64,000 nt of DNA, from positions 173,523 through 237,522 of the forward strand of contig NZ_AWFF01000032.1 in assembly GCF_000682755.1 (NCBI RefSeq). The letters are read 5' to 3'. Of this stretch, positions 26,888 to 38,094 are shown one piece after another (position 1 is the stretch's first letter; each line of letters opens with the position of its first letter). The notes beneath the pieces are model-generated. The model did no database searches and was not told the DNA's origin. It saw nothing but the letters and a program-made list of their open reading frames with translations. Position numbers and translations under genes: made by a program. Source of the stretch: Hyphomonas beringensis (lineage in GTDB: Bacteria; Pseudomonadota; Alphaproteobacteria; Caulobacterales; Hyphomonadaceae).

Positions 26888-27712
26888 CTATTCCAGCGCG
26901 CCCACTGCGATAAGCCCCTCATGCACCACGGTCTTGCGCTTTTCGAGCGCGGGATTGGCTGCATCCATGTCCATATTCATGGCGAAAACATATGTCCCCG
27001 GTGCGGGGCCGTCTGTTTGCTCCAGCCAGCCGACATACCAGCCAATATCGGTTTCGCCCTCCACATGCTTCCACCCCGTCTTGGCGTAGAGCGTCCAACC
27101 TTCTCCCTGGTCTGCCTGCATCATGGGAATGGCAAGCTCATACGTGCGCGCAGACAGCGGCAGCGTATGCGCTGACAGCCTAGCGAGGAACGCCACCTGC
27201 TCTCGCGCAGAGATCGCGAGTGGCCCCTTCAGCCAGTAAGTCTGAATATCAGACTTACTTCCCACATCGGCATTCCCATAATCGAACCGTTCGAGCCAGT
27301 CATGCAGGACTGCGCTGCCAATGCGCGGCGTTACGGCCTGGTAGATCCATACCGTTGAGCGCTGGAATGCCGTGGCAAAGCTCTGGCTTTCATTCCAGCC
27401 CGGCGAGAACCGTGTCTCGCCATCCCATTCGAACCACTCGTCCGGGCCAGTCACAGCGCCGGTTTCAAGCGCGATCAATGTGTGAGGGATTTTTGAGGTA
27501 GAGGCAGCGACAAACCGGCTCTCCGGCCGGTCGCCGCTCGTCTCCCAGGTGTCACCATCTTCAAGACGATAGATCACAAGGGCTGCCGTCTCAGGTGTCA
27601 GCCCCTGTGCCACCAATACATCATCCAGCGTCTCCGGGCGCTCAGGCATGGCCTGACAGGCGCTCATTAGCGCTGTCAGGCCCAATGCAAAGCCGACGAC
27701 ATGCCGGATCAT
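26888..27712 (-). CDS. class D (OXA-like) beta-lactamase, lipoprotein
   Basis: A 274-aa protein with lipobox MSAC (Cys19). All class D motifs are present: STSK (Ser71, Lys74), STV (119-121), YGN (145-147), the YWLKG omega segment (159-163) and KTG (211-213). Lys74 is the residue carboxylated in OXA enzymes. It should hydrolyse penicillins in the periplasm, membrane-anchored. It sits between ssb and gyrA in ordinary chromosomal context with no mobile element, so it looks intrinsic rather than recently acquired. Spectrum cannot be predicted. Confidence 0.9.
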   Translation of the reverse strand: MIRHVVGFALGLTALMSACQAMPERPETLDDVLVAQGLTPETAALVIYRLEDGDTWETSGDRPESRFVAASTSKIPHTLIALETGAVTGPDEWFEWDGETRFSPGWNESQSFATAFQRSTVWIYQAVTPRIGSAVLHDWLERFDYGNADVGSKSDIQTYWLKGPLAISAREQVAFLARLSAHTLPLSARTYELAIPMMQADQGEGWTLYAKTGWKHVEGETDIGWYVGWLEQTDGPAPGTYVFAMNMDMDAANPALEKRKTVVHEGLIAVGALE

Positions 27713-27721
27713 GAGCCGCTC

Positions 27722-28207
27722 CTAGAACGGAATCTCGTCGTCGAGATCCTGGCTGAAGCTCTCTTGCGGGCCGCTCATCTGACGCGGGCCGCTATTGCCG
27801 CCTCCGCCCTGATAGCCGCCGAAATCATTGCCGGCAGACCGGCCGCCGCCTTCACCGCGCGCATCCAGCATGGTCAGCGTGGAGTTGAAGCCGCGCAGCA
27901 CAACTTCGGTCGTGTAGCGATCCTGGCCGTCCTTGTCCTGCCATTTGCGGGTTTCAAGCTGGCCTTCGATATAGAGCTTTGAGCCCTTCTTAATGTAGTT
28001 CTGGACAACCCGTACGAGGCCTTCGCTGAACACGGAAATGCGGTGCCACTCGGTGCGCTCCTTGCGCTCGCCAGTGTTCTTGTCTTTCCAGGTTTCCGAG
28101 GTCGCGAGCGAAAAGCTGGCCACCTGGCCGCCATTCTGGAACTGGCGGACTTCCGGATCCTGCCCGACATTGCCGACAAGAATAACCTTGTTCACTGATC
28201 CTGCCAT
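27722..28207 (-). CDS. ssb: Single-stranded DNA-binding protein
   Basis: A 161-aa OB-fold protein; ATG 28207 with GGAGATGG upstream. The N-terminal [21 protein letters not shown] and the W-K-D-K..TEWHRI block are typical, followed by a Gly-rich linker and the acidic tip DDEIPF that binds partner repair and replication proteins. The start extends no further into the upstream frame, which lacks an ATG with a good site. Confidence 0.97.
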   Translation of the reverse strand: MAGSVNKVILVGNVGQDPEVRQFQNGGQVASFSLATSETWKDKNTGERKERTEWHRISVFSEGLVRVVQNYIKKGSKLYIEGQLETRKWQDKDGQDRYTTEVVLRGFNSTLTMLDARGEGGGRSAGNDFGGYQGGGGNSGPRQMSGPQESFSQDLDDEIPF

Positions 28208-28593
28208 AATTCCATCTCCGATCCAGATCTGTTTCGCTATCGATTCGACTTCGCTTTTAACGCGGGATGGCCTGCCTGTCGCGTAAACTATGAATTTGTC
28301 CACAGACGTTTGCACCCGCCTCGTTCATCACGAAGGCCAGAATGTTCACCTTATATTCTAATCCGGGTGACTTTCCAGACGCAAGCCCACTCATATCATT
28401 AAGGCGGCCCTTTAATAAGATTCTCCACCTTTGCCCTAAGCGATGCTCTCTCTCTTCACTTGGGGGCAAAGACTGGATCCCTATAAGACTTCACGCAATC
28501 CAAGAAACTTCAGACGCCCTGACCACTACGCTCCCGCCCTGATCATACGATATTTTAAGACTGTTCATTCAAGGGGGTAGGCAAGGAGTTTCC
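28208..28593. other. 386-base divergent promoter region of ssb and the PAP2 gene
   Basis: No convincing gene lies here. The region holds a near-match to the alphaproteobacterial SOS box, GTTC-N7-ATTC at 28344-28358, one base off in the second half-site, and A/T-rich stretches suited to promoters. AAGGAG sits shortly before the PAP2 start. Confidence 0.45.
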
Positions 28594-29685
28594 ATGTCAG
28601 GCACATCTCTTCACCGCAAGCGACTGATGGCTTTGCGCCTTGGCCTCGCGCCGGACCGCGCTTGGTTCCTGACCCCCATTTTACTCTTCATTACAGCCTG
28701 GTGGGTCATTGCGGGGCTTTTTTACATTGCCATTCCCGGCTCAGCAGAAACGCAGTCAGACCTTGCCCAAACCTATATCGGATGGGTGACAGAGCGCGGC
28801 ATCGGCTTTGCCTGCTGCCTTCTGGTCGTCGGTCTGCTGCACATGCTGAAGGAAAGTGAGGAGGGGTCGCTGGTCAAACAGATCCCCGCCTATTGGCAGC
28901 GTCATCGCGCCAGCATCCTCCATGCGGCAGCCATGCTGACCCTCGCAATGTTGGCCTTTGCCAGCTTCATGGTTGCCTATACGACTATAAAAGTGCGCAT
29001 ACCGGAAATTGTCCCCTTCGTTTGGGATGACACCTTCGCTGCGATGGACGAGGCGCTGTTTCTGGGTGTTGCGCCCTGGCGCTTATTTGAATGGGTCTAT
29101 CATGTCCCTTACCTTCTGCGCGGGCTGGACCTGATCTATGATTTCTGGATGGCCGCACTGGTGGGCAGCTGGGCATTCTGTTTTATCTATCGCGGCGGCG
29201 ACACTGCGCGCCAGTTGCGCTATTGTCTCGCCTTGATGCTCACCTGGTTTGTGGGCGGAAACGTTCTGGCCATCGCTTTGTCATCTGCCGGTCCGTGTTA
29301 TTTTGATCATGTCAGCCTCGCCCAGCCGGACTATTACGCCCCCCAGATGACGCGCTTGATGGAGGCTGGCCACATCAACGCGCTGCAGACACAGGACATG
29401 CTCTGGCAAAGTTATCGGGGGGGCTCGTTAGGCGTCGGCGGCATTTCCGCCATGCCCAGCATGCATTGCGCCACCTCATTCCTGTTCGCTCTCATGTTCG
29501 GCCGCACCACGCTGACACGCTGGCTGACTGGCATCTATTTCCTCATCATCTTGTTCACATCCGTTATCCTGGCCTGGCACTATCTGGTGGATGGCCTGCT
29601 CGGCGCGGCAATTGCCTGGGCATGCTGGTGGGCATGCGGACGCCTTCCCATGATTACCAAGGCAGTGTTTCCCGCCAAATCCTGA
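28594..29685 (+). CDS. PAP2-superfamily multi-pass membrane protein, inositolphosphotransferase-like
   Basis: A 363-aa integral membrane protein with about seven to eight transmembrane helices. The PAP2 signature is [14 protein letters not shown] (phosphatase Ser and His) with the later [11 protein letters not shown] containing the second catalytic His. The layout resembles bacterial AUR1-like phosphotransferases that move phospho-headgroups to lipids, rather than small soluble phosphatases. It probably acts in envelope lipid metabolism. It lies between ssb and uvrA, which are commonly adjacent and divergent in other bacteria. Confidence 0.82.
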   Translation: MSGTSLHRKRLMALRLGLAPDRAWFLTPILLFITAWWVIAGLFYIAIPGSAETQSDLAQTYIGWVTERGIGFACCLLVVGLLHMLKESEEGSLVKQIPAYWQRHRASILHAAAMLTLAMLAFASFMVAYTTIKVRIPEIVPFVWDDTFAAMDEALFLGVAPWRLFEWVYHVPYLLRGLDLIYDFWMAALVGSWAFCFIYRGGDTARQLRYCLALMLTWFVGGNVLAIALSSAGPCYFDHVSLAQPDYYAPQMTRLMEAGHINALQTQDMLWQSYRGGSLGVGGISAMPSMHCATSFLFALMFGRTTLTRWLTGIYFLIILFTSVILAWHYLVDGLLGAAIAWACWWACGRLPMITKAVFPAKS

Positions 29686-29771
29686 TCTTTCTTGCTTCAG
29701 CTTATGCCCAGACGGACTGAAAACCGGCCTGATCTGCAGCAATCGCAGCCATTTGCGCAGCGAATCCGATA

Positions 29772-29786
29772 GTTCCGTTTTTGTTC
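29772..29786 (+). promoter_or_regulatory. LexA (SOS) box upstream of uvrA
   Basis: GTTC-CGTTTTT-GTTC exactly matches the alphaproteobacterial LexA consensus GTTC-N7-GTTC. It lies 75 bases before the uvrA start, placing excision repair under damage control. Confidence 0.85.
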
Positions 29787-29860
29787 TTGTGGCGGAATAC
29801 GATTTCCGGCACACATGATGTGAACAGCCAACAGACCCCCATTTTCGAGAGAGCCCTTCA

Positions 29861-32950
<3,090 letters not shown>

Positions 32951-32986
32951 AGGCGCTCTTGCCTCGCGCGGCGACGGTCTCTCTGG

Positions 32987-33931
32987 TCAGCTGAAGGTCT
33001 TGTCCATTTCCGGATTGTTGACCCAGTTCGGATCTGCCCTGGCAGCAAGCGCCGCCGGGCCGCCAAAGATGTGCATCAGCGCGGCAGTGATGAACATGTA
33101 AAGTGCTCCGAAAATGATCAGGGGCAGAATGAACTGAGGCGACATCATTCCTGACAATACGGCTTCGGGATCACCATTCCCTTGCAGGGCCGGCAAAAGC
33201 GAAACGAGGGCAAATGCCCCGAACGCAATATAAAGCACTACGAGCACCACCGTGCTGATCAGCATGAGCACAATCCAACTGCCGACAATGGTCCACGCCT
33301 TGCCCTTGCTGACGCGCCAGGCTTCCCCAAACTGAATGGTCTTGTCCCGGATGGTCATCGCCGCAGCCGGCGAGAAGCGCGCGCAGAACCAAAGCGCGAA
33401 AACCATATAGGCGAGTATAAAGACAAGCATCAGCAAAACAGCAAAAGCCGTTCCGCCATCGCTGCCCGAGGACGCGGTAAATGCCAGCACTCCCATAGGA
33501 ACGAGCATGACAATGAACAGCCCGATATAAAGCGCCAGAAAGATCCCGATCCAGATCAGGCCGATCAGCAGAATTCGTCCTTCATCCGCGCCAAATCTGA
33601 GACTGAAGCCCTCGCCGCGCATATAGCGCCGCTGGCTGGCCGCTTCAAAAACCGTCCATAGTGCGATCCCGCCAACCAGCGAGATCGCATAGCCAATCAT
33701 GATCCGCCCGAAATTCTGCAGCATCGCATCATTCAAGGCATCGGGATTACCCATCATCGCCGGATTGAACATGGCGGCATAGTAAGAGCCCATGAAAAAG
33801 GCGCTCGCCGCCTGCACCAGCAGGGAACACACTCCATAGGCCAGGGCAAATTTCCACAAAAAGCCCTTCGGGCCGCCCGTACGTGAGAAATGGTTCAGCG
33901 CATTGCCGAATGAAAATTGCAACTGTGTCAT
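32987..33931 (-). CDS. multi-pass membrane protein, tandem paralogue 1
   Basis: A 314-aa protein with about six to seven predicted helices. It shares an ordered set of motifs with the next upstream gene: AASQRRYMRGEGFSLRFGADE after the third helix, FSPAAAMTIRDK before the AWRVSKGKAW amphipathic helix, and MHIFGGPAALAARADP near the end. No enzyme signature is visible. The genes for paralogues 1 and 2 lie nine bases apart; paralogue 3 starts the run. Function is unknown; a role in envelope maintenance or export is possible. Confidence 0.8.
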   Translation of the reverse strand: MTQLQFSFGNALNHFSRTGGPKGFLWKFALAYGVCSLLVQAASAFFMGSYYAAMFNPAMMGNPDALNDAMLQNFGRIMIGYAISLVGGIALWTVFEAASQRRYMRGEGFSLRFGADEGRILLIGLIWIGIFLALYIGLFIVMLVPMGVLAFTASSGSDGGTAFAVLLMLVFILAYMVFALWFCARFSPAAAMTIRDKTIQFGEAWRVSKGKAWTIVGSWIVLMLISTVVLVVLYIAFGAFALVSLLPALQGNGDPEAVLSGMMSPQFILPLIIFGALYMFITAALMHIFGGPAALAARADPNWVNNPEMDKTFS

Positions 33932-33940
33932 TGGAGATTC

Positions 33941-34924
33941 CTAGTTAAACGCATCCATCGCGATTTCATCGTCTACGCTGCCCCTTGGATCATGACGCGC
34001 CGCAAAGGCTGCGGGCCCCGCCACAGCATGCATCAGCAAGCCTGCCGTAAACATGCGCAGAAACGAATAGATGAAAAGCGGAATCAGAAAGCTGGCGCTC
34101 ATGACCAGGGCAACCAATTCCTCACCTGTTTGAAGTCTCTCAAGCCGCGGCATGACCGACATGCCGATGGGCATCTGGAGGATCTGATCAATCACCGATA
34201 CAGCCATCCCGCCACCTATGGCCCAGATCAGATAGGCCCCCAATATGGGCCAGAAACGGCCGCGTGACACGTTCCATGCATCAAAGAAGCTGATGCGTCT
34301 TTCCTTGATAGTCAGCGCAAAACAGGGCGCCAGCCGCGTCGCGAAGAAGACATAGGCAATGAACAGGATGAGCCACACGAAGCCACCCAGTAGCATGGTC
34401 GTCATAACCCGGCCGACAAGACGGGGGTCATCCTCCTGAGACAGGGCCAAGTCGACGACATCAAGCATGCCGCCAAAGAAGATAATGATTGGGATGATGG
34501 TGAAGACCAGCTGCAAACCGCCCCAGAGCAGGCTGACAACCATCATGCGCAATTCATCTCCGCCAAAACGCAGGCTAAAGCGCTCATCCCGCACATAGCG
34601 ACGTTGGCTGGCGGCCTGAAAGACAGACCAGATCACCCAGGCGCCGAAGGACCCCAGCGCAATCCACGGAAAGAGCGGCGCAAAGGACCCAATGATCATT
34701 CGGAAGACCGTGAAAGGGTCCGCCCCATCAACATCCATCTTGTCGATCTTCTCAATCGTATCCGCGATTGAGAGAATGCCATCCTTGCCCAGAAACAGCA
34801 GGAGCATAAAGCCAACGCTCGTCAGCGCAGCATAGCTGGCAGCGAAGAGCCAGGGGAATGAGTTCGCATGCGCCGCCCTGAACGGGCTGGAAAGCGCTCC
34901 GTCAAATGTAAATCGCTTCAGCAC
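33941..34924 (-). CDS. multi-pass membrane protein, tandem paralogue 2
   Basis: A 327-aa protein from GTG 34924 (GGGGG precedes). It keeps the paralogue motifs AASQRRYVRDERFSLRFGGDELR, CFALTIKERR, AWNVSRGRFWPILG and GPAAFAARHDPRG. About six to seven helices. It is clearly a duplicate of its downstream neighbour, though identity outside the motifs is modest, so the duplication is old. Confidence 0.8.
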   Translation of the reverse strand: MLKRFTFDGALSSPFRAAHANSFPWLFAASYAALTSVGFMLLLFLGKDGILSIADTIEKIDKMDVDGADPFTVFRMIIGSFAPLFPWIALGSFGAWVIWSVFQAASQRRYVRDERFSLRFGGDELRMMVVSLLWGGLQLVFTIIPIIIFFGGMLDVVDLALSQEDDPRLVGRVMTTMLLGGFVWLILFIAYVFFATRLAPCFALTIKERRISFFDAWNVSRGRFWPILGAYLIWAIGGGMAVSVIDQILQMPIGMSVMPRLERLQTGEELVALVMSASFLIPLFIYSFLRMFTAGLLMHAVAGPAAFAARHDPRGSVDDEIAMDAFN

Positions 34925-34990
34925 TCAAAGCCCCCTTGATCACTCTTTCATCCCGTCGCCACGATAGAGCGTTTTGGGATGTGAGGGCAA

Positions 34991-35794
34991 TCACCCGGTG
35001 GGGTCTTGTTCCGGTTGCAGGCGACGCAAGGCCGCCACGGCCAGTCCATGGCCTGCCAGCAGAAACGGCACCAGCAACAACATGCCGACGAAACCGGACA
35101 GGAATGCCCCAACACCACTCTGTCCCCAAACCCCATGCAGCCCCCAATTGATCAGAACCGCCACCGCAAACGGCGCAAGATGTGTCGCCAGTGCGGCCAG
35201 GGAGAGCGAAATGACATGGCCCTTTGTCCACCCCCATGTGCGAAACACCATGGTCCGGCGCAGGCTGATTGTGGCCGCACCGATCAGAAGCAGGCGGATC
35301 GCCATATAGCAAAGCGCCAGCGCGCCAGCGACACAGGCCACAATCAAAATGGCGCCATATGCGCTGGGCAGCATGTCCACCAGAGCCTGCTGCACCACAT
35401 CCGGCGGCGTATCGGCGTTGAGGTCCGTGCGACCTGACGCTTTCAGCAAAATACCGGGCAAGGTCAGCAGGAAAAATCCGATAAAGACGCCCACGAAAAG
35501 GAAGGCGACATAAACAGACAAATTGGCATGGACCAGGCGCAGCCGGTCGCCATGCCTTGTGCCCAGCATCACGCGATATGTGACAAGCGAAAACTCGATA
35601 CCGACCACGAATACGACCAGCGCCGCGATGGCTGGCGCCGCATCTCCCAATGCAGATCCGGGGCCCACGGCAAAGGTGTAGACACCGCCCGCGACAAGCA
35701 AGGCCAACATGACAAAAAGAGATGGACGCAGCGCCTTGAACGCCAGCATCCACGCATCTCTCACAAGGTCCAGAACGGGCAATTTCTGAGTCAT
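34991..35794 (-). CDS. multi-pass membrane protein, probable divergent paralogue 3
   Basis: A 267-aa protein; ATG 35794 follows GGAGGG at good spacing and is preferred over GTG 35812. About six transmembrane helices. It shows the same order of features as paralogues 1 and 2 in weaker form: a polar YRVMLGTRHGDRLR loop after helix 3 and a W-x-x-TKGHVISLS turn. It begins the three-gene series and is probably co-transcribed with it. Homology of this member is inference. Confidence 0.65.
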   Translation of the reverse strand: MTQKLPVLDLVRDAWMLAFKALRPSLFVMLALLVAGGVYTFAVGPGSALGDAAPAIAALVVFVVGIEFSLVTYRVMLGTRHGDRLRLVHANLSVYVAFLFVGVFIGFFLLTLPGILLKASGRTDLNADTPPDVVQQALVDMLPSAYGAILIVACVAGALALCYMAIRLLLIGAATISLRRTMVFRTWGWTKGHVISLSLAALATHLAPFAVAVLINWGLHGVWGQSGVGAFLSGFVGMLLLVPFLLAGHGLAVAALRRLQPEQDPTG

Positions 35795-35889
35795 GAAGCC
35801 CTCCATACACACCTGATCCTGCTCTTGCCACGGTCAATGACGGCATAGGCCATCTTGACGCGACCGCACTTGCCCCGCACATCCGCGGC

Positions 35890-37293
35890 ATGAGCATCAA
35901 ACCTGTACATATAATCGGCGGCGGCATGGCCGGTTCCGAAGCTGCCTGGCAAGCCGCAAATGCGGGCGTACCCGTCATCCTGCACGAAATGCGTGGCGTT
36001 CGGGGCACGGATGCCCACCAGACAGACAATCTGGCTGAGCTTGTCTGCTCCAATTCCTTCCGATCAGATGACCATGAGTCCAACGCGGTCGGTGTGCTTC
36101 ACGAGGAAATGCGCCGCGCCAATGGCCTGATCATTCAGACGGCCGATGCCCATCAGGTGCCTGCCGGCAGCGCACTGGCCGTGGACCGCGAAGGCTTTGC
36201 CGAAGCTGTCACCGCGAAGCTGGAAGCGCATCCGAACGTCACTATCGTGCGTGAGGAAATTGACGGCATCCCTCCAGAAGACTGGGACAGCGTCATTATC
36301 GCCACCGGCCCGTTGACCTCCATCAAGCTGGCGGAAGCTATCCACGCCCATACCGGTGAAGACGATCTGGCCTTCTTCGATGCCATCGCACCGATCGTCT
36401 ATTTCGACTCCATCGACATGACGAAAGCCTGGCGACAGAGCCGTTATGACAAGCCGGGGCCGGGCGGCGACACGGCGGCTTACATCAACTGCCCGCTGGA
36501 TGAAGACCAGTATAACGCTTTTCTCGATGCCCTGATCGAGGCGCCGAAGACAGAGTTCAAGGACTGGGAAAAGGACACGCCTTACTTTGAAGGCTGCCTG
36601 CCGATTGAGGTCATGGCAGAGCGGGGCCGCGAGACCCTGCGGTTCGGCCCCATGAAGCCCGTTGGCCTGACCAATCCGCACCAGCCGGACATCAAGGCCC
36701 ACGCCATCGTCCAGCTGCGCCAGGATAATGCCCTCGGCACGCTGTGGAACATGGTCGGCTTCCAGACCAAGCTGAAATATGGCGCGCAGACAGACATCTT
36801 CCGTATGATCCCGGGCCTGGAAAAGGCAGAATTCGCACGTCTGGGCGGCATCCACCGCAACACCTTCCTGAACTCTCCCAAGCTGCTGGATGACCAGCTG
36901 CGCATGAAGAGCCTGCCGCGCCTGCGCTTTGCAGGTCAGGTGACGGGCGTCGAAGGTTATGTGGAAAGCGCCGGCATGGGCCTGCTCGCTGGCCGCTTTG
37001 CCGCGGCAGAGCGCCTTGGCAAACCACTGGCACCTCCGCCGGAAACGACCGCGCTCGGCTCCCTCGTCCGCCACATCACTGGCGGTCACCTTGAGGGCAA
37101 GGCCAGCTTCCAGCCGATGAACGTCAATTTCGGCCTTTTCCCGGACATCGCGGATTTCCCGAAACATGGGCCTGACGGCAAACGCCTGCGCGGCAAGGAC
37201 AAGGGCCGCGCCAAGAAACGTGCACAGGCTGTGCGGGCGCTGGAGGATTTTGACGCCTGGCTGAAGGCCGAAGCCGTGGTTCCGGCGGAATAG
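35890..37293 (+). CDS. trmFO: tRNA (m5U54) methyltransferase, folate- and FAD-dependent
   Basis: A 467-aa flavoprotein making 5-methyluridine at tRNA position 54 with methylenetetrahydrofolate and FADH2. The N-terminal [16 protein letters not shown] binds FAD. Family blocks [11 protein letters not shown], the cysteines in YINCPL and FEGCLPIE, and [22 protein letters not shown] are visible. It is followed after two bases by queE, making a tRNA-modification pair. Confidence 0.97.
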   Translation: MSIKPVHIIGGGMAGSEAAWQAANAGVPVILHEMRGVRGTDAHQTDNLAELVCSNSFRSDDHESNAVGVLHEEMRRANGLIIQTADAHQVPAGSALAVDREGFAEAVTAKLEAHPNVTIVREEIDGIPPEDWDSVIIATGPLTSIKLAEAIHAHTGEDDLAFFDAIAPIVYFDSIDMTKAWRQSRYDKPGPGGDTAAYINCPLDEDQYNAFLDALIEAPKTEFKDWEKDTPYFEGCLPIEVMAERGRETLRFGPMKPVGLTNPHQPDIKAHAIVQLRQDNALGTLWNMVGFQTKLKYGAQTDIFRMIPGLEKAEFARLGGIHRNTFLNSPKLLDDQLRMKSLPRLRFAGQVTGVEGYVESAGMGLLAGRFAAAERLGKPLAPPPETTALGSLVRHITGGHLEGKASFQPMNVNFGLFPDIADFPKHGPDGKRLRGKDKGRAKKRAQAVRALEDFDAWLKAEAVVPAE

Positions 37294-37295
37294 TC

Positions 37296-38051
37296 ATGCG
37301 CCTCGCCGTAACAGACCCCGGCGTGCCTGAAATCTTTCACTCGCTGCAGGGTGAGGGCGTCTCTGCCGGAAAGCCAAGCGTGTTTGTCCGGCTGTCACAA
37401 TGCAATCTCCACTGCGTCTGGTGTGACACGGCCTATACCTGGAATTTCCAGGATACGGAGTTCCAGCACCGGGACGACGCCCCCAGCGCGCCGCGCAAAT
37501 ATGACCGGGCCCAGGAAACGGTCGACCGCACGGTAGAAGAACTGACCGCACATCTGCTCGCCCTACCATGCCGTCGCATCATCTTCACGGGCGGTGAACC
37601 TCTGCTGCAGCAGCGCGAACTGGGAGAGCTGATCCAACGCCTGAAAGAGGTGGACCCAAGCTTCTACATCGAAATTGAAACCAATGGCACGATCAAGCCT
37701 CTCGGTCTTGCCGCAGAGCTGATCGACCAGTTCAATGTGTCGCCCAAACTCGCTCATTCGGGCAATGACCTCGCCATCCGCTTCAAGCTGGAAACGCTCC
37801 GTTTCTACGCGAATGATGCGCGCGCGAATTTCAAGATTGTGATCGAGACCCCATCAGACCTTGAAGAGGTAAAAGCCCTCGTGGCTGAGGCGGGCATGCC
37901 GGCCTCGCGCGTCTGGCTGATGCCGGAAGGCCGCACGCCGCAGGAGCTGCACCAACGCGAACACTGGCTCGCCGAGGCCTGCCTGAAGGCGGGCTACAAC
38001 TTTACCGGCCGTCTGCACATCCACCTCTATGGCGACACGCGCGGCACTTGA
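37296..38051 (+). CDS. queE: 7-carboxy-7-deazaguanine synthase
   Basis: A 251-aa radical SAM enzyme of queuosine synthesis, turning CPH4 into CDG. The CxxxCxxC motif is present: Cys36, Cys40 and Cys43 in CNLHCVWC. It is preceded by FHSLQGEGVSAG and followed by FTGGEPLLQ. The full-length family member carries an insert of about 20 residues after DTAYTWNF. Together with queA at 21.4-22.5 kb it covers an early and a late step of the pathway. Confidence 0.96.
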   Translation: MRLAVTDPGVPEIFHSLQGEGVSAGKPSVFVRLSQCNLHCVWCDTAYTWNFQDTEFQHRDDAPSAPRKYDRAQETVDRTVEELTAHLLALPCRRIIFTGGEPLLQQRELGELIQRLKEVDPSFYIEIETNGTIKPLGLAAELIDQFNVSPKLAHSGNDLAIRFKLETLRFYANDARANFKIVIETPSDLEEVKALVAEAGMPASRVWLMPEGRTPQELHQREHWLAEACLKAGYNFTGRLHIHLYGDTRGT

Positions 38052-38057
38052 GAGAAA

Positions 38058-38086
38058 CGCCCCATCACCGATCAGGTGACAGGGCG
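38058..38086. terminator. hairpin between convergent queE and TonB-receptor genes
   Basis: CGCCCCATCACC and GGTGACAGGGCG pair over ten of twelve positions with a five-base loop. No T-run follows on either strand, so it is a candidate non-canonical terminator only. Confidence 0.4.
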
Positions 38087-38094
38087 CCTCAGGA

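Noticed and set aside
26888..28207. beta-lactamase as a mobile resistance cassette
   Set aside because: No integrase, attachment site, inverted repeats or composition shift is visible around it, and the neighbours are core genes.
34902..36083. 393-codon leftward frame across the third membrane gene and the start of trmFO
   Set aside because: Out of frame with the membrane protein and overlapping a clear trmFO start; no recognisable protein.
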